Positions 37,425-45,722 of a DNA stretch of 48,651 nt are shown in pieces. The translations under genes were made by a program, and so were the position numbers. Every line of letters begins with the position of its first letter. Position 1 is the first letter of the stretch. The notes under the pieces are model-generated. The model worked only from the letters and a program-made list of their open reading frames with translations. It had not been told where the DNA came from and searched no databases. The DNA is from Billgrantia desiderata (lineage in GTDB: Bacteria; Pseudomonadota; Gammaproteobacteria; Pseudomonadales; Halomonadaceae): the NCBI GenBank assembly GCA_011742915.1, contig JAAQTN010000041.1, forward strand, positions 1 to 48,651, in the 5' to 3' direction.

Positions 37425-37809
37425 AGCGCCTCATGCCAGAGTAGTCGTGTTCCCAGCGGGACATGATACGGGCTTCTTGGGTCATCCGCAGCTGGGGGTG
37501 CTGGTCAAGCAGGAGCCGACCTTGTTCGAGGATGCTCCAGCCCAGTGGAATTGGACAAATAGCGATATCCACCACACTGAGCTTGTCTTCAGGTAGCGCA
37601 AGCTCGCGCTGCCAGTCGAGAGCAAGAAGCTCTGGCCTGAGTCTTCGCTCCAGCGGGGAATTGAGCCAATCTGTAAAGGCGACGGCAAGGTCGTAGTCGC
37701 TTTGCTCTGCATGGTCGCCACGAGCGCGGGAACCATATAGCCACAGGGCGGCTATGTCCTCGCGTGCTTTGGCTAGCGCGACCAAGCGCTCCATAAGATC
37801 AGGCATCAT
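37417..37809 (-). CDS. mntA: MntA-like antitoxin nucleotidyltransferase
   Basis: The product is 130 residues of the minimal nucleotidyltransferase fold. The GSx10DxD motif is intact in YGSRARGDHAEQSDYDLAV, and a third acidic residue is in LSVVDIAI. MntA neutralises HepT by transferring AMP to it. It begins two bases after the pilC stop codon, with no visible promoter or strong ribosome site, so it is probably translated from the pil transcript. Confidence 0.9.
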   Translation of the reverse strand: MMPDLMERLVALAKAREDIAALWLYGSRARGDHAEQSDYDLAVAFTDWLNSPLERRLRPELLALDWQRELALPEDKLSVVDIAICPIPLGWSILEQGRLLLDQHPQLRMTQEARIMSRWEHDYSGMRRYG

Positions 37810-37811
37810 AG

Positions 37812-39044
37812 TTACAGCACCGTTCCCAACTCGAAGATCGGCAGGTACATCGAGACCACCAGGCCACCCACCAGAATGCCCAGCACCACGATGATCAGCG
37901 GTTCCAGCAGCGAGGTGAGAGCGTCGACCTTGTTGTCGACCTCCTCCTCATAATAGTCGGCCACCCGGTTGAGCATGGCGTCCAGCGCGCCGGACTCCTC
38001 GCCGATGCCTACCATCTGTACCGCCAGCGCTGGAAAGCGCTCGGTCAGGCGCATGGCGAAGTGCAACTGCTGGCCGATGGAAACGTCCTCCCGGATCTGC
38101 TTGGTCGCGCGCTCGTAAACCAGGTTGCCGGTGGCCCCGGCGGCGATGTCCAGCGCCTCCACCATGGGCACGCCGGCGCCGTAGGTGGTGGCCAGCGTGC
38201 GCGAATAGCGCGCCACGGCGGACTTGTCGAAAATGTCGCCCAGTACCGGCAGCTTGAGCAGAAACGCATGCACGCGGTAGGCAAAGGCGGACGAGCGCTT
38301 GATGCCCTGACGCATCAGGTAAACGAAGGCGATCCCCCCACCCAGCCCCCACAGCCAGTACTGCTGGGCGAACTCGGAAAGGGCGATGGTCATGCGGGTC
38401 ATCGCCGGCAGCTCGGCGCCGAAGCCGTGGAACAAGCTCTCGAACTGCGGCACCACCTTGATCAGCAGAAGCGCCGTCACGGCGATACCCACCAGGATCA
38501 CCGCGATGGGGTACCACAGTGCCTTCTTCACCCGGCCCTTCAGCGACTCCACCTTCTCCTTGTAAGTGGCGATCCTGTCGAGCATGCGGTCCAGCGAGCC
38601 GGAGCTCTCGCCGGCCTCCACCAGGTTGCAGAACAGGCTGTCGAAACACTCAGGATGATTGCGCAGCGCCTGGGAAAAACTCGAGCCGGCCGCCACTTCG
38701 TTCATCATCTGCTGCACCACGGCGCTCATGGCCGGCTTGCGAATGCTCTCGGCCACCACCTGAAAGGCCTGCAGCACCGGCACGCCGGCGCGAATCATGG
38801 TGGCCATCTGGCGGGCGAACAGCATCACGTCACGGGGTTTTACGGTACCCATGCCGCCGCCCAGCCCGCCCTTGCGGCGCACCCGCTTGACGATGATGTT
38901 CTGGCTCGCCAGCTCGCGCTCCACTTCGAACTTCTCGGCGGCCACCACCTCGCCGCTCACCAACCTGCCGCCGGGCCCCTTGCCCGTCCAGCGCCAGCGG
39001 TACAGTTTCAGCTTCCGTGGCGCTTTTGCCGTTCTGGTTGACAT
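37812..39044 (-). CDS. pilC: Type IV pilus inner membrane platform protein PilC
   Basis: The product is 410 residues with two T2SSF domains (about 75-195 and 275-400), each containing a GxxL/Exxx cytoplasmic helical bundle followed by a long membrane helix. Conserved text includes FARQMATMIRAGVPVLQAF and FLLKLPVLGDI. PilC is the membrane platform turned by the PilB and PilT ATPases. ATG 39044 follows AGGGAGC; a start at 39071 is in frame but weaker. The gap to pilB is 103 bases, so it may have its own promoter. Confidence 0.95.
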   Translation of the reverse strand: MSTRTAKAPRKLKLYRWRWTGKGPGGRLVSGEVVAAEKFEVERELASQNIIVKRVRRKGGLGGGMGTVKPRDVMLFARQMATMIRAGVPVLQAFQVVAESIRKPAMSAVVQQMMNEVAAGSSFSQALRNHPECFDSLFCNLVEAGESSGSLDRMLDRIATYKEKVESLKGRVKKALWYPIAVILVGIAVTALLLIKVVPQFESLFHGFGAELPAMTRMTIALSEFAQQYWLWGLGGGIAFVYLMRQGIKRSSAFAYRVHAFLLKLPVLGDIFDKSAVARYSRTLATTYGAGVPMVEALDIAAGATGNLVYERATKQIREDVSIGQQLHFAMRLTERFPALAVQMVGIGEESGALDAMLNRVADYYEEEVDNKVDALTSLLEPLIIVVLGILVGGLVVSMYLPIFELGTVL

Positions 39045-39147
39045 AGGCTCCCTGCTACTTGAATGCGTCATTCATTATCATCGGCGCGAGTGCGCATGTC
39101 TTGAGAGTGATAAATGTAACCGAGAGAAATAAAGCGCAAGTTTTTCG

Positions 39148-40941
39148 TCAGTCTTTGGTAACGCGGTTGACCTCGGTCAAGCTGGTAATGCCCTGCATCA
39201 CTTTCAACAACCCGCTGCGCCGCAGATCCGGATGACCCTCCTGCCGTGCCAGCCGATCGAAGTCCATTGAGTTGCCGTTGCGCATGATCAACTGACTCAT
39301 CTCATTGTCGACCGGTACCACTTCGTAGATGCCCACGCGCCCCTTGTAGCCTTGGGTACAGTGCTTGCAGCCTACCGCTTCGTACACGGTGGCGCTATCT
39401 ACTTCCTGCTCGGTAAAGCCCTCCTGCAACAGTGTTTCGCGAGGTATCTCCGCCAACTGCTTGCAGTGCTTGCACAGCCTTCGTGCCAGACGCTGAGCGA
39501 TGATCAGGCTCACCGAACTGGCGATGTTGAACGGCGGCACGCCCATGTTGGCCAGGCGGGTCAGGGTTTCCGCCGCGGAATTGGTATGCACCGTGGAAAG
39601 CACCAAGTGGCCCGTTTGCGCCGCCTTCACCGCAATCTCGGCGGTTTCCAGATCGCGAATCTCGCCCACCATCACCACGTCCGGGTCCTGGCGCAAAAAG
39701 GCGCGCAGCGCGCTGGCGAAATCCAGCCCGATCTTGGGCAGCACGTTGACCTGATTCACCCCCGGCACCTTGATCTCCACCGGATCCTCGGCGGTACAGA
39801 TATTGCGCTGCACTTCGTTGAGCAGGTTCAGCCCGGTGTAGAGCGTTACCGTTTTGCCGCTGCCGGTAGGGCCGGTGACCAGAATCATGCCCTGGGGATG
39901 GTCCAGCACGCCTTCGTAGAGCGCGCGCTGCTCCGGGGTGAAGCCCAGCGCATCGATGCCGATCTGGGCCGAAGCAGGGTCGAGAATACGCAGTACGATC
40001 TTCTCGCCGTACACCGTGGGCAGCGAGTTCACGCGAAAATCGATCGAGCGGGTCTTGGAGACCTTGAGCTTGATGGCGCCGTCCTGCGGCAGGCGGCGCT
40101 CGGAAATGTCAAGCCGCGCCATCACCTTCAAGCGGGCGGCAATACGGGTACGCATGGCAAACGGCGGGCGTGCGGCCTCCATCAGCATGCCATCTACCCG
40201 CATGCGCACCCGGTAGCTGGTCTCGTAGGGCTCGAAGTGGATGTCCGAAGCGTTGCGCCGAATGGCGTCGAGCAGCACCTTGTTCACGAACTTGACGATG
40301 GGGGCATCGTCGGCCCCGCTGGAGGCGGCATCAGTGGCACGGTCCTCGCTGATATCCACGCCATCTTCGAATTCCAGCTCGCTGACGGCATCGTCCACCC
40401 CATCGAGCGCGGCCAGCATGTGGCTGTCGTGGTGAGCCAGGTACGCCTCCAGCACCGGCATGAGCTGGTCCACCGGGCATAGCACCGCATCGATGCTCAG
40501 GCCGGTGGCGAACTGCAGCTCATCGAGTTTCGCCAGCGTGGAGGGGTAGGGCACCGCCACCGTCAACCGATGGCCGCGGCGGGCAAGCGGCACCACACAC
40601 AGCTTGCGCAGCAGCTTTTCGGGGTACTCACTGGCGGCGGGCAGGCTGGCCAGGCGCAGCGCATCCAGGTCGATCACCGGCAGGCCGTACTCCCAGGCCG
40701 CACACAGCGTAGCCTCGCGCGCGGTGGCCAGGCTCGACTCGATCACATGCTGTAACAGGCTGATTTCCGCCTCGCGCGCCTCGTACTCCGCCCGCTCCGC
40801 CGCCGGACGGGAAAGCAGCCCGTATTCCACCAGGCGCCGGGCGAAGCCACGTAACCCCTCGAGGTTGGCATCGGGTGCAGAAGGCGCCGAGGTGCCGCTG
40901 GGCGCATGGCTGGCGTTGGGGACGGATCGAAAGTCGTTCAT
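39148..40941 (-). CDS. pilB: Type IV pilus extension ATPase PilB
   Basis: The product is 597 residues. An N-terminal MshEN-like domain (about 30-180), which in related ATPases binds c-di-GMP, precedes the secretion ATPase core. The core has Walker A GPTGSGKT, the Asp box and Walker B DPDVVMVGEIRD, and a zinc tetracysteine motif in LCKHCKQL and VGCKHCTQGYKG. PilB powers pilus extension. TGAGGCG precedes ATG 40941. It is the first gene of the pil operon and diverges from pilA. No pilT is in the window. Confidence 0.95.
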   Translation of the reverse strand: MNDFRSVPNASHAPSGTSAPSAPDANLEGLRGFARRLVEYGLLSRPAAERAEYEAREAEISLLQHVIESSLATAREATLCAAWEYGLPVIDLDALRLASLPAASEYPEKLLRKLCVVPLARRGHRLTVAVPYPSTLAKLDELQFATGLSIDAVLCPVDQLMPVLEAYLAHHDSHMLAALDGVDDAVSELEFEDGVDISEDRATDAASSGADDAPIVKFVNKVLLDAIRRNASDIHFEPYETSYRVRMRVDGMLMEAARPPFAMRTRIAARLKVMARLDISERRLPQDGAIKLKVSKTRSIDFRVNSLPTVYGEKIVLRILDPASAQIGIDALGFTPEQRALYEGVLDHPQGMILVTGPTGSGKTVTLYTGLNLLNEVQRNICTAEDPVEIKVPGVNQVNVLPKIGLDFASALRAFLRQDPDVVMVGEIRDLETAEIAVKAAQTGHLVLSTVHTNSAAETLTRLANMGVPPFNIASSVSLIIAQRLARRLCKHCKQLAEIPRETLLQEGFTEQEVDSATVYEAVGCKHCTQGYKGRVGIYEVVPVDNEMSQLIMRNGNSMDFDRLARQEGHPDLRRSGLLKVMQGITSLTEVNRVTKD

Positions 40942-41345
40942 GGCGCCTCAGGGGTTGCCGCACGGGCGTGAGGATAACGTGTTACAGGCATTCTAGCCCT
41001 TCGATATGCATCATCCCACCGTGATGGCGTTTGTGGTTCCAACTGGCATTAACGGTATCATCGATTATGATGCAAATATGGCAGTACCCACGTAGGTAGC
41101 GCTTGTGGGCAAAGGGTGTGTAAATTAATGTGAGTGAAAACGGGGCGTAAGACCCCTGCGATGAGCGAGCTCAGGCATTTGCTGCGCTAGGCTCGAGCGA
41201 AGGTGGAAAGGGGTAGGTAGGAAAAAGCAAGAGCAAGGTCGCGGGCGATGCCTGCGATCGAAGGGCGGCTAACAGGCCGCAGGTGAACTGCCCACACGGC
41301 CGGCAAGACGGCCGTACGGGTACCAGAGAGCAGGGGACGACGGCG
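40942..41345. other. Intergenic region between pilB and pilA with structured leader
   Basis: No credible gene is seen in these 404 bases. The half nearest pilA holds stem-loops, including GCGGC/GCCGC (about 41266-41282) and ACGGCC/GGCCGT (about 41295-41315), which would lie in the pilA leader. CCCAC/GTGGG pairs across about 41079-41101. I looked for a sigma-54 site and for a c-di-GMP riboswitch and recognised neither. The promoters of both genes must lie here. Confidence 0.45.
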
Positions 41346-41747
41346 ATGAGCATGAAAGAACTGATGCGACAGAGAACGACGGCCAAGCGAGGCCAGGGCG
41401 GTTTCACCCTGATCGAACTGCTGATCGTGGTGGCCATCATAGGGATACTGGCGGCGATAGCGGTGCCTCAATATACGGCTTATCAGGAGCGAGCAAGGCA
41501 TAGCGCTGCCATCTCTGAGCTCAGTGCAGCCAAGCTGCAGGTTGGTATCAATCTTCAAACGGGACAGGGTGCCTGCGACGGGGTGGGTGCGAGATTTCAG
41601 TGCAATGAAGGTACTTCTACACTGAGCAACACTGGTGGCCATCCCAACGCCATTATGACATGGGACGATAGTGGTGATGAAGTCATTACATGGACTATCA
41701 CCAATTGGGAAGGAGAGGAAGAAGAAGAAGAAGAAGAAGAGACCTGA
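41346..41747 (+). CDS. pilA: Type IV pilin with polyglutamate C-terminus
   Basis: The product is 133 residues. A short basic leader ending in RGQGG precedes the cleavage site and [20 protein letters not shown], with Glu at position +5 as needed for methylation and assembly. The globular part is short and has two cysteines (ACDG and FQCNEG), a tighter loop than in most type IVa pilins. The chain ends with Glu-Gly, nine glutamates and Thr. AGGGGA lies eight bases before ATG 41346; ATG 41352 is also possible. PilD and PilBC encoded nearby should process and assemble it. A terminator follows. Confidence 0.92.
   Translation: MSMKELMRQRTTAKRGQGGFTLIELLIVVAIIGILAAIAVPQYTAYQERARHSAAISELSAAKLQVGINLQTGQGACDGVGARFQCNEGTSTLSNTGGHPNAIMTWDDSGDEVITWTITNWEGEEEEEEEEET
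41718..41738 (+). repeat. (GAA)7 trinucleotide repeat at the end of pilA
   Basis: Seven perfect GAA codons, flanked by GAG codons, encode most of the nine terminal glutamates of the pilin. Trinucleotide slippage would change the length of the acidic tail without shifting the frame. Confidence 0.9.
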
Positions 41748-41781
41748 TCCCAACTGATGTTTCGCTAAGAAGTCTTATAAT

Positions 41782-41811
41782 AGCCGGCAGAGGTGCCGGC
41801 TTATTCTTTTG
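41782..41811 (+). terminator. Rho-independent terminator of pilA
   Basis: An eight-base stem (41782-41789 with 41794-41801) with a GAGG loop is followed by a T-rich run (TATTCTTTT), 35 bases after the pilA stop. Confidence 0.85.
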
Positions 41812-41852
41812 TGCGCAAGCGTCGCTCAGCTCAAGGTAGGCGTTGCATTGTA

Positions 41853-42002
41853 GTTCCACACTCTCTGCGTATTCCTCACCTTGGCTGAAGAAAACACAGC
41901 GGTAAGGAGCGGCCCAGGAGTATTTCCAAGTGCGTGGCGCTCCACGGTGCGGCGTCGTTGCTGCTGGCCGCTGCCGCCTTCGCCCATACCAGGCTTGCCT
42001 AG
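41853..42002 (+). pseudogene. Start-less, truncated duplicate of the CigR-like gene
   Basis: This stretch closely matches the upstream region and first codons of the gene at 43958 (compare 43895-44041), including the shared CACAGCGGTAAGGAGCGG ribosome-site region. The start codon is changed from ATG to AGG at 41916. The signal-peptide codons remain open and recognisable (SISKCVALHGAASLLLAAAA) until a TAG at 42000-42002, where the copy ends. No downstream part of the gene follows. It is a partial duplication that decayed. The rest of the 454-base gap between pilA and the CNNM gene holds the pilA terminator and the 42145 promoter. Confidence 0.8.
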
Positions 42003-42144
42003 TAGGCTTGGTCACTGGTTCTTCTTGTCAGGCACAGAGCCCTTGGTCCGGTGTAATGCTGAGACTACCTAATACCAAAGCGTGACCTCATCTAAAAGCG
42101 TCGGGCGATTGCTCATGCCTGGCTTGGCCCAAGGGAAGGGGCCA

Positions 42145-42173
42145 TTGACAGTGGTGTTGAATTTTCGTATAGA
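42145..42173 (+). promoter_or_regulatory. Strong sigma-70-type promoter of the CNNM gene
   Basis: TTGACA (42145-42150) and TATAGA (42168-42173) are 17 bases apart, about 29 bases before the start codon at 42202. Confidence 0.75.
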
Positions 42174-42201
42174 GTGGTAACGGTCCTTTCAGCGAGCCCT
42201 C

Positions 42202-43227
42202 ATGATTCTCCTTGCAGCGATTATCGTTGCGTCACTTGCCGTTTCGTTCTTGTGTTCTGTGCTTGAAGCGGCGCTACTCTCGCTCACGCCGAGCTACATT
42301 GCCCAGCTCAAGGTGGATCGCCCTGGCGCTCATGCAGCGTTGGCTGCACTCAAAGCTAATATTGACCGGCCTCTGGCCGCCATTCTTACCCTCAACACCA
42401 TCGCCCATACGGTTGGCGCCACCGGTGTTGGGGCTCAGGTTGCGGTGATTTTCGGAGAGCCGTACATAGCAGCGGCCTCCGTGGTGATGACGCTGTTGAT
42501 CCTGGTACTCTCGGAGATCATTCCCAAGACCCTCGGCGCCACCTACTGGCGCCAGTTGGCCCCGTTTCTCCCTTCGCTACTGCGAGCCATGATCCTGCTC
42601 CTGGCACCGTTCATCTGGCTCTCGGAAATGATCACCCGGCGGTTGGGAAGCTCCGTTCACGATGTCGACCTTCGCGCCGAGATCCAGGCGCTGTCCCGAA
42701 TCGGCCTGGAGGAGCGGGTGCTCGACCCGGAGGAATCACGCACCATCATCAACATCCTCAGTCTGCATGAAATGATGGTGAAAGATGCCATGACGCCGCG
42801 GACGGTATGTGAAACGGTGCCACCGAACATGACGGTTGCTGAGTTCGATGCTCGTTATGGAAAGGCGCCTTACACACGCCTACCGGTAATGGATCAGGGC
42901 GAACAGGCATTCGGATATGTGCACCGCTCCGACATGTACCATGCTGAAGATTCAAAAACCATGAGCGAGCTCAAGCGGCCAGTAGTCAGCATTGCCGATA
43001 CCACAAGCATCGAGCAGGTTTTTACCGATATGCTGCGAGATCATCACCACCTGCGGGTAGTGCACAACGAACACGGGACCTGGGTAGGGCTGATCACGCT
43101 GGAAGATATCATTGAAACCATCTTGGGGCAGGATATAGTAGATGAGACCGACAGCATTCATAATCTTCGCCAATATGCAAAACAGCGCTGGCTGAAGCGT
43201 TTGAATCACCATTCCTCGCCAGGCTGA
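42202..43227 (+). CDS. CNNM/CorC-type (DUF21-CBS) transporter
   Basis: The product is 341 residues. An N-terminal DUF21 membrane domain (about 1-150, three or four helices, with SVLEAALLSLTPSYIAQL and ILVLSEIIPKTLGATY) is followed by a CBS pair (about 185-310, with VKDAMTPRTVCETVP and GLITLEDIIETILGQDIVDE). Relatives are implicated in magnesium or sodium transport. The C-terminal CorC/HlyC domain of longer family members is missing; this shorter form is common. It has its own strong promoter and is followed 33 bases on by yqhA in the same direction. Confidence 0.9.
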   Translation: MILLAAIIVASLAVSFLCSVLEAALLSLTPSYIAQLKVDRPGAHAALAALKANIDRPLAAILTLNTIAHTVGATGVGAQVAVIFGEPYIAAASVVMTLLILVLSEIIPKTLGATYWRQLAPFLPSLLRAMILLLAPFIWLSEMITRRLGSSVHDVDLRAEIQALSRIGLEERVLDPEESRTIINILSLHEMMVKDAMTPRTVCETVPPNMTVAEFDARYGKAPYTRLPVMDQGEQAFGYVHRSDMYHAEDSKTMSELKRPVVSIADTTSIEQVFTDMLRDHHHLRVVHNEHGTWVGLITLEDIIETILGQDIVDETDSIHNLRQYAKQRWLKRLNHHSSPG

Positions 43228-43260
43228 GAAAGCGTTTCCATTGAATGAGACATTGACCTT

Positions 43261-43845
43261 ATGCCGATAGATCCTGGCTCTCGAGAAGAGAGCCGTACGC
43301 CACCAACGACCGGTACGCCACCGAGTCCGCAGGGGCGCACCGAAAGAGTGCTGGAGCGCTTCCTGTGGAATTCACGCTTTCTGGTGATGATGGCGGTGCT
43401 GCCGAGCCTGCTCGGTGCGGTAGTGCTCTTCACCATCGGCACCATCGATATCATCAAGATATTGATCGACACCGTGGCGTATTATCTGCTCGGTAGCGTG
43501 GAAGACATTCACGATAACGTGGTGCCAAGCATCATCATGGCCATCGATATCTATTTGATTGCCATCGTGCTTTTGATATTCGGGCTAGGGGTCTACCGGC
43601 TTTTCGTCTCCCCCATTGAGCAAGCCGAAGATCACGCCCCGCTCCATCCGTTCAACGTGCAATCTTTCGACCAACTCAAGGACAAGATAGCACGGGTGGT
43701 GATCCTGGCGGTGATCATAGAGTTCTTCCGCGCCGTAGTTGACATCCGCTTCCAGACTCCACTGGATGCGATCTATCTGGCGCTTTCAGTACTCGCTCTT
43801 GCTGCTGCGCTATATTTGATGAGCCTTGCGCAACGCAAGGAATAA
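43261..43845 (+). CDS. yqhA: YqhA-family membrane protein (UPF0114)
   Basis: The product is 194 residues. After a proline-rich hydrophilic start (about 1-30) come hydrophobic helices at about 40-65, 90-115, 142-162 and 170-188. RFLWNSRFLVMMAVLPSL, SIIMAIDIYLIAIVLLIFGLG and YRLFVSP fit the YqhA family, whose function is unknown. It may be co-transcribed with the CNNM transporter upstream. Confidence 0.85.
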   Translation: MPIDPGSREESRTPPTTGTPPSPQGRTERVLERFLWNSRFLVMMAVLPSLLGAVVLFTIGTIDIIKILIDTVAYYLLGSVEDIHDNVVPSIIMAIDIYLIAIVLLIFGLGVYRLFVSPIEQAEDHAPLHPFNVQSFDQLKDKIARVVILAVIIEFFRAVVDIRFQTPLDAIYLALSVLALAAALYLMSLAQRKE

Positions 43846-43957
43846 CCGGCGGTTCGGGAATGTACACTGGCTCCGGCGCCGCTTGCCATCACGGGTTCCA
43901 CACTCCCTCCCCATTCCTCACCTAAGCTGAAGAAAACACAGCGGTAAGGAGCGGCTC

Positions 43958-44509
43958 ATGCCTATTTCCAAACGTGTGGTACTCCACGGTGCGGCGGCAC
44001 TGCTGCTGGCCGGTGCGACCTTCGCCCATGCCCAGCCTGCCGATAACCGTGGTCAGGGCCAGGGCCAGCATCAAGGGCCGGGTCAGGGCCGGGGGCAGGC
44101 TCAGGAAGTGGCGCCGGGGCAACAGGGGCGGGCTCAGGGGCAGGGCAGAGCCCAGCCCGGCGAGCGGGCGTCTCGAGGCGGGGAAGGGTGGCAGGGCGAG
44201 GCTCGCACAGGGCGGAATGTCGACTACGGCCCGCGCATCGATGAGCGCGAGATCCGCCGGTTGCTGCTCGAGCGGCGCGATTGGATCGAGATCGACCGCA
44301 GCCGGGAAAGCCTGCCGCCTGGCATCCGCATGAACCTGGAGCGGGGCAAGCCGCTGCCGCCGGGCATCGCCAGGCAGCTGGACGATCGCATCCTGCGCGA
44401 TCTGCCACGCTACGACGGCTACGAATGGCGCCGCGTCGGCCCCGACGTCATCCTGGTGGATGCCGTCAACGCCATCATCTACGAGATACTGCGCGATATT
44501 TTTTATTGA
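43958..44509 (+). CDS. CigR-like secreted protein
   Basis: The product is 183 residues. A Sec signal peptide (about 1-26, LHGAAALLLAGATFAHA) is followed by a low-complexity Gly/Gln-rich segment with GQGQ repeats (about 30-85). The C-terminal domain (about 90-183) includes LPPGIRMNLERGKPLPPGI and YDGYEWRRVGPDVILVDA, the pattern of CigR-family proteins (RcnB-like fold). Salmonella CigR is called an antivirulence regulator, but the role in environmental bacteria is unknown. A decayed copy of its 5' end lies 2 kb upstream. Confidence 0.82.
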   Translation: MPISKRVVLHGAAALLLAGATFAHAQPADNRGQGQGQHQGPGQGRGQAQEVAPGQQGRAQGQGRAQPGERASRGGEGWQGEARTGRNVDYGPRIDEREIRRLLLERRDWIEIDRSRESLPPGIRMNLERGKPLPPGIARQLDDRILRDLPRYDGYEWRRVGPDVILVDAVNAIIYEILRDIFY

Positions 44510-44571
44510 TCGGCAGCGCGCGTTTGGAGCGGCTCGGGTGTCGGGCTAGTTTGCCTCGCCGGATGGTGTGA

Positions 44572-44682
44572 ACTACAGTTGACATCCGGCTGGTCGTGGT
44601 GCTGCTCTGTGGCGGTGACAAAGCCACTCAGGCACGTGACATAGACCAAGCCAAGACCATTGCCACGCAATGGAAGGAGTGA
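44572..44682 (+). pseudogene. Remnant of a RelE/HigB-like toxin gene (C-terminus only)
   Basis: The frame ending at 44682 encodes RLVVVLLCGGDKATQARDID followed by QAKTIATQWKE, the end of toxins of the HI1419 (RelE/ParE-like) family, whose partner is exactly the antitoxin encoded next. A stop codon lies just upstream in the same frame (44569-44571) and nothing before it resembles the toxin, so the toxin is truncated to about its last third. The stop codon is three bases before the antitoxin start, the usual spacing in such operons. Confidence 0.75.
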
Positions 44683-44685
44683 CCG

Positions 44686-44997
44686 ATGGCTGATCCGCAC
44701 GCACAATTTAGCCATTACGACACCGCGGACTATCTGCGTAACGAGGAAGACATTGCTGCGTACCTGGCAGCGGTGATGGAAGAAAACGACCCAGCTCTTC
44801 TCGCCGCTGCGCTGGGCGATATAGCCCGTGCGCGTAACATGAGTCAGCTGGCTAAGGAAGTAGGCATGAGCCGTGAAGGGCTATATAAGGCCTTGTCTGG
44901 GGAGGGAAACCCAGCGTTTTCCACTATCAATAAAGTGGCTAATGCCTTGGGGCTTCGGCTGACAATTGAGCCCCTGCCACCGAAAGAGGCTCATTGA
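44686..44997 (+). CDS. Orphan HigA-like antitoxin (HI1420 family)
   Basis: The product is 103 residues. It begins with the family signature YDTADYLRNEEDIAAYL and contains a helix-turn-helix (ARNMSQLAKEVGMSREGLYK) and the closing NALGLRLTIEP. Members neutralise the toxin encoded just upstream and repress the operon. Here that toxin is a remnant, so this is an orphan that may still act as a DNA-binding regulator or neutralise related toxins elsewhere. It ends five bases before the convergent Crp/Fnr gene. Confidence 0.88.
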   Translation: MADPHAQFSHYDTADYLRNEEDIAAYLAAVMEENDPALLAAALGDIARARNMSQLAKEVGMSREGLYKALSGEGNPAFSTINKVANALGLRLTIEPLPPKEAH

Positions 44998-45002
44998 GAG
45001 CG

Positions 45003-45722
45003 TCAGGAGGCCGCGCAGGGTATTGAAGGCGCAAGGTTTTCCGAGCGGAAATCTCCCAGCGCGGCCAGGCCATGCCAGTTTTTGATGTGGATCTGCCTGT
45101 GGTCGCAGCTTTCGATCAGCCCCTTGCGCTTGATCTTGTTCAGCGAGCGGCTTACGTGAACGCTGGAAAGGCCTACCACTTCCGAGATTTCCGTTTGGGT
45201 GAGGGGGAAGAAATAACGCCCCTGGTAGGTCATGCCGGCAGCGTGGGAGCGGGCGTAGCACTCGCATAGCAAATTGGCGATACGTCCTTCGGCATTGCGC
45301 GCGGAGATGTTGACGATCCAGTTCATGGCTACGCTGTGGCTGATATGGCCCGAAGCCTTGAACAGACGCAGAATGCGTGGCCGCTCGAATAGCCGCTCGG
45401 CGCTTTCTGAGTCGATGGTGGTAAAGCGCAACGGCGTGATCGCCTTGATGGAATAGTCGAGCCGGTTGTACAGACCCTGGCCGTTGTCGCTGATATCGCC
45501 GGGCAGCAGCAGCGAAGTAATCGGCTCTCTACCGTTGTGCAGCATCTTGTAGCGGCAGGCCCAGCCCTTCTCGATCAGATGCAGGCACTCCAGCACCTCA
45601 CCTTCACGAGCCAGGTGGCTGCCCTTCTTCACTTCCCGTACGGGGCTCGTGTAGCTATCGAAAACTCGCTTGTCCTCGTCGCATAAATCCAAGCGTGACT
45701 TGAGGTTATGAAACAAATACAT
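45003..45722 (-). CDS. Crp/Fnr-family transcriptional regulator
   Basis: The product is 239 residues. A cyclic-nucleotide-binding-like beta roll (about 20-125) is followed by a dimer helix and a winged helix-turn-helix with PLTQTEISEVVGLSSVHVSRSL. The cluster cysteines of FNR are absent, so it does not look like an oxygen sensor, and its ligand is unknown. ATG 45722 has AAGGA four bases upstream; ATG 45755 would add 11 residues but its GGGGGA abuts the codon. Targets are unknown. Confidence 0.85.
   Translation of the reverse strand: MYLFHNLKSRLDLCDEDKRVFDSYTSPVREVKKGSHLAREGEVLECLHLIEKGWACRYKMLHNGREPITSLLLPGDISDNGQGLYNRLDYSIKAITPLRFTTIDSESAERLFERPRILRLFKASGHISHSVAMNWIVNISARNAEGRIANLLCECYARSHAAGMTYQGRYFFPLTQTEISEVVGLSSVHVSRSLNKIKRKGLIESCDHRQIHIKNWHGLAALGDFRSENLAPSIPCAAS

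Noticed and set aside
41060..41345. A possible c-di-GMP riboswitch or sigma-54 promoter before pilA
   Set aside because: The conserved riboswitch core and the GG-N10-GC promoter pattern were sought by eye and not found.
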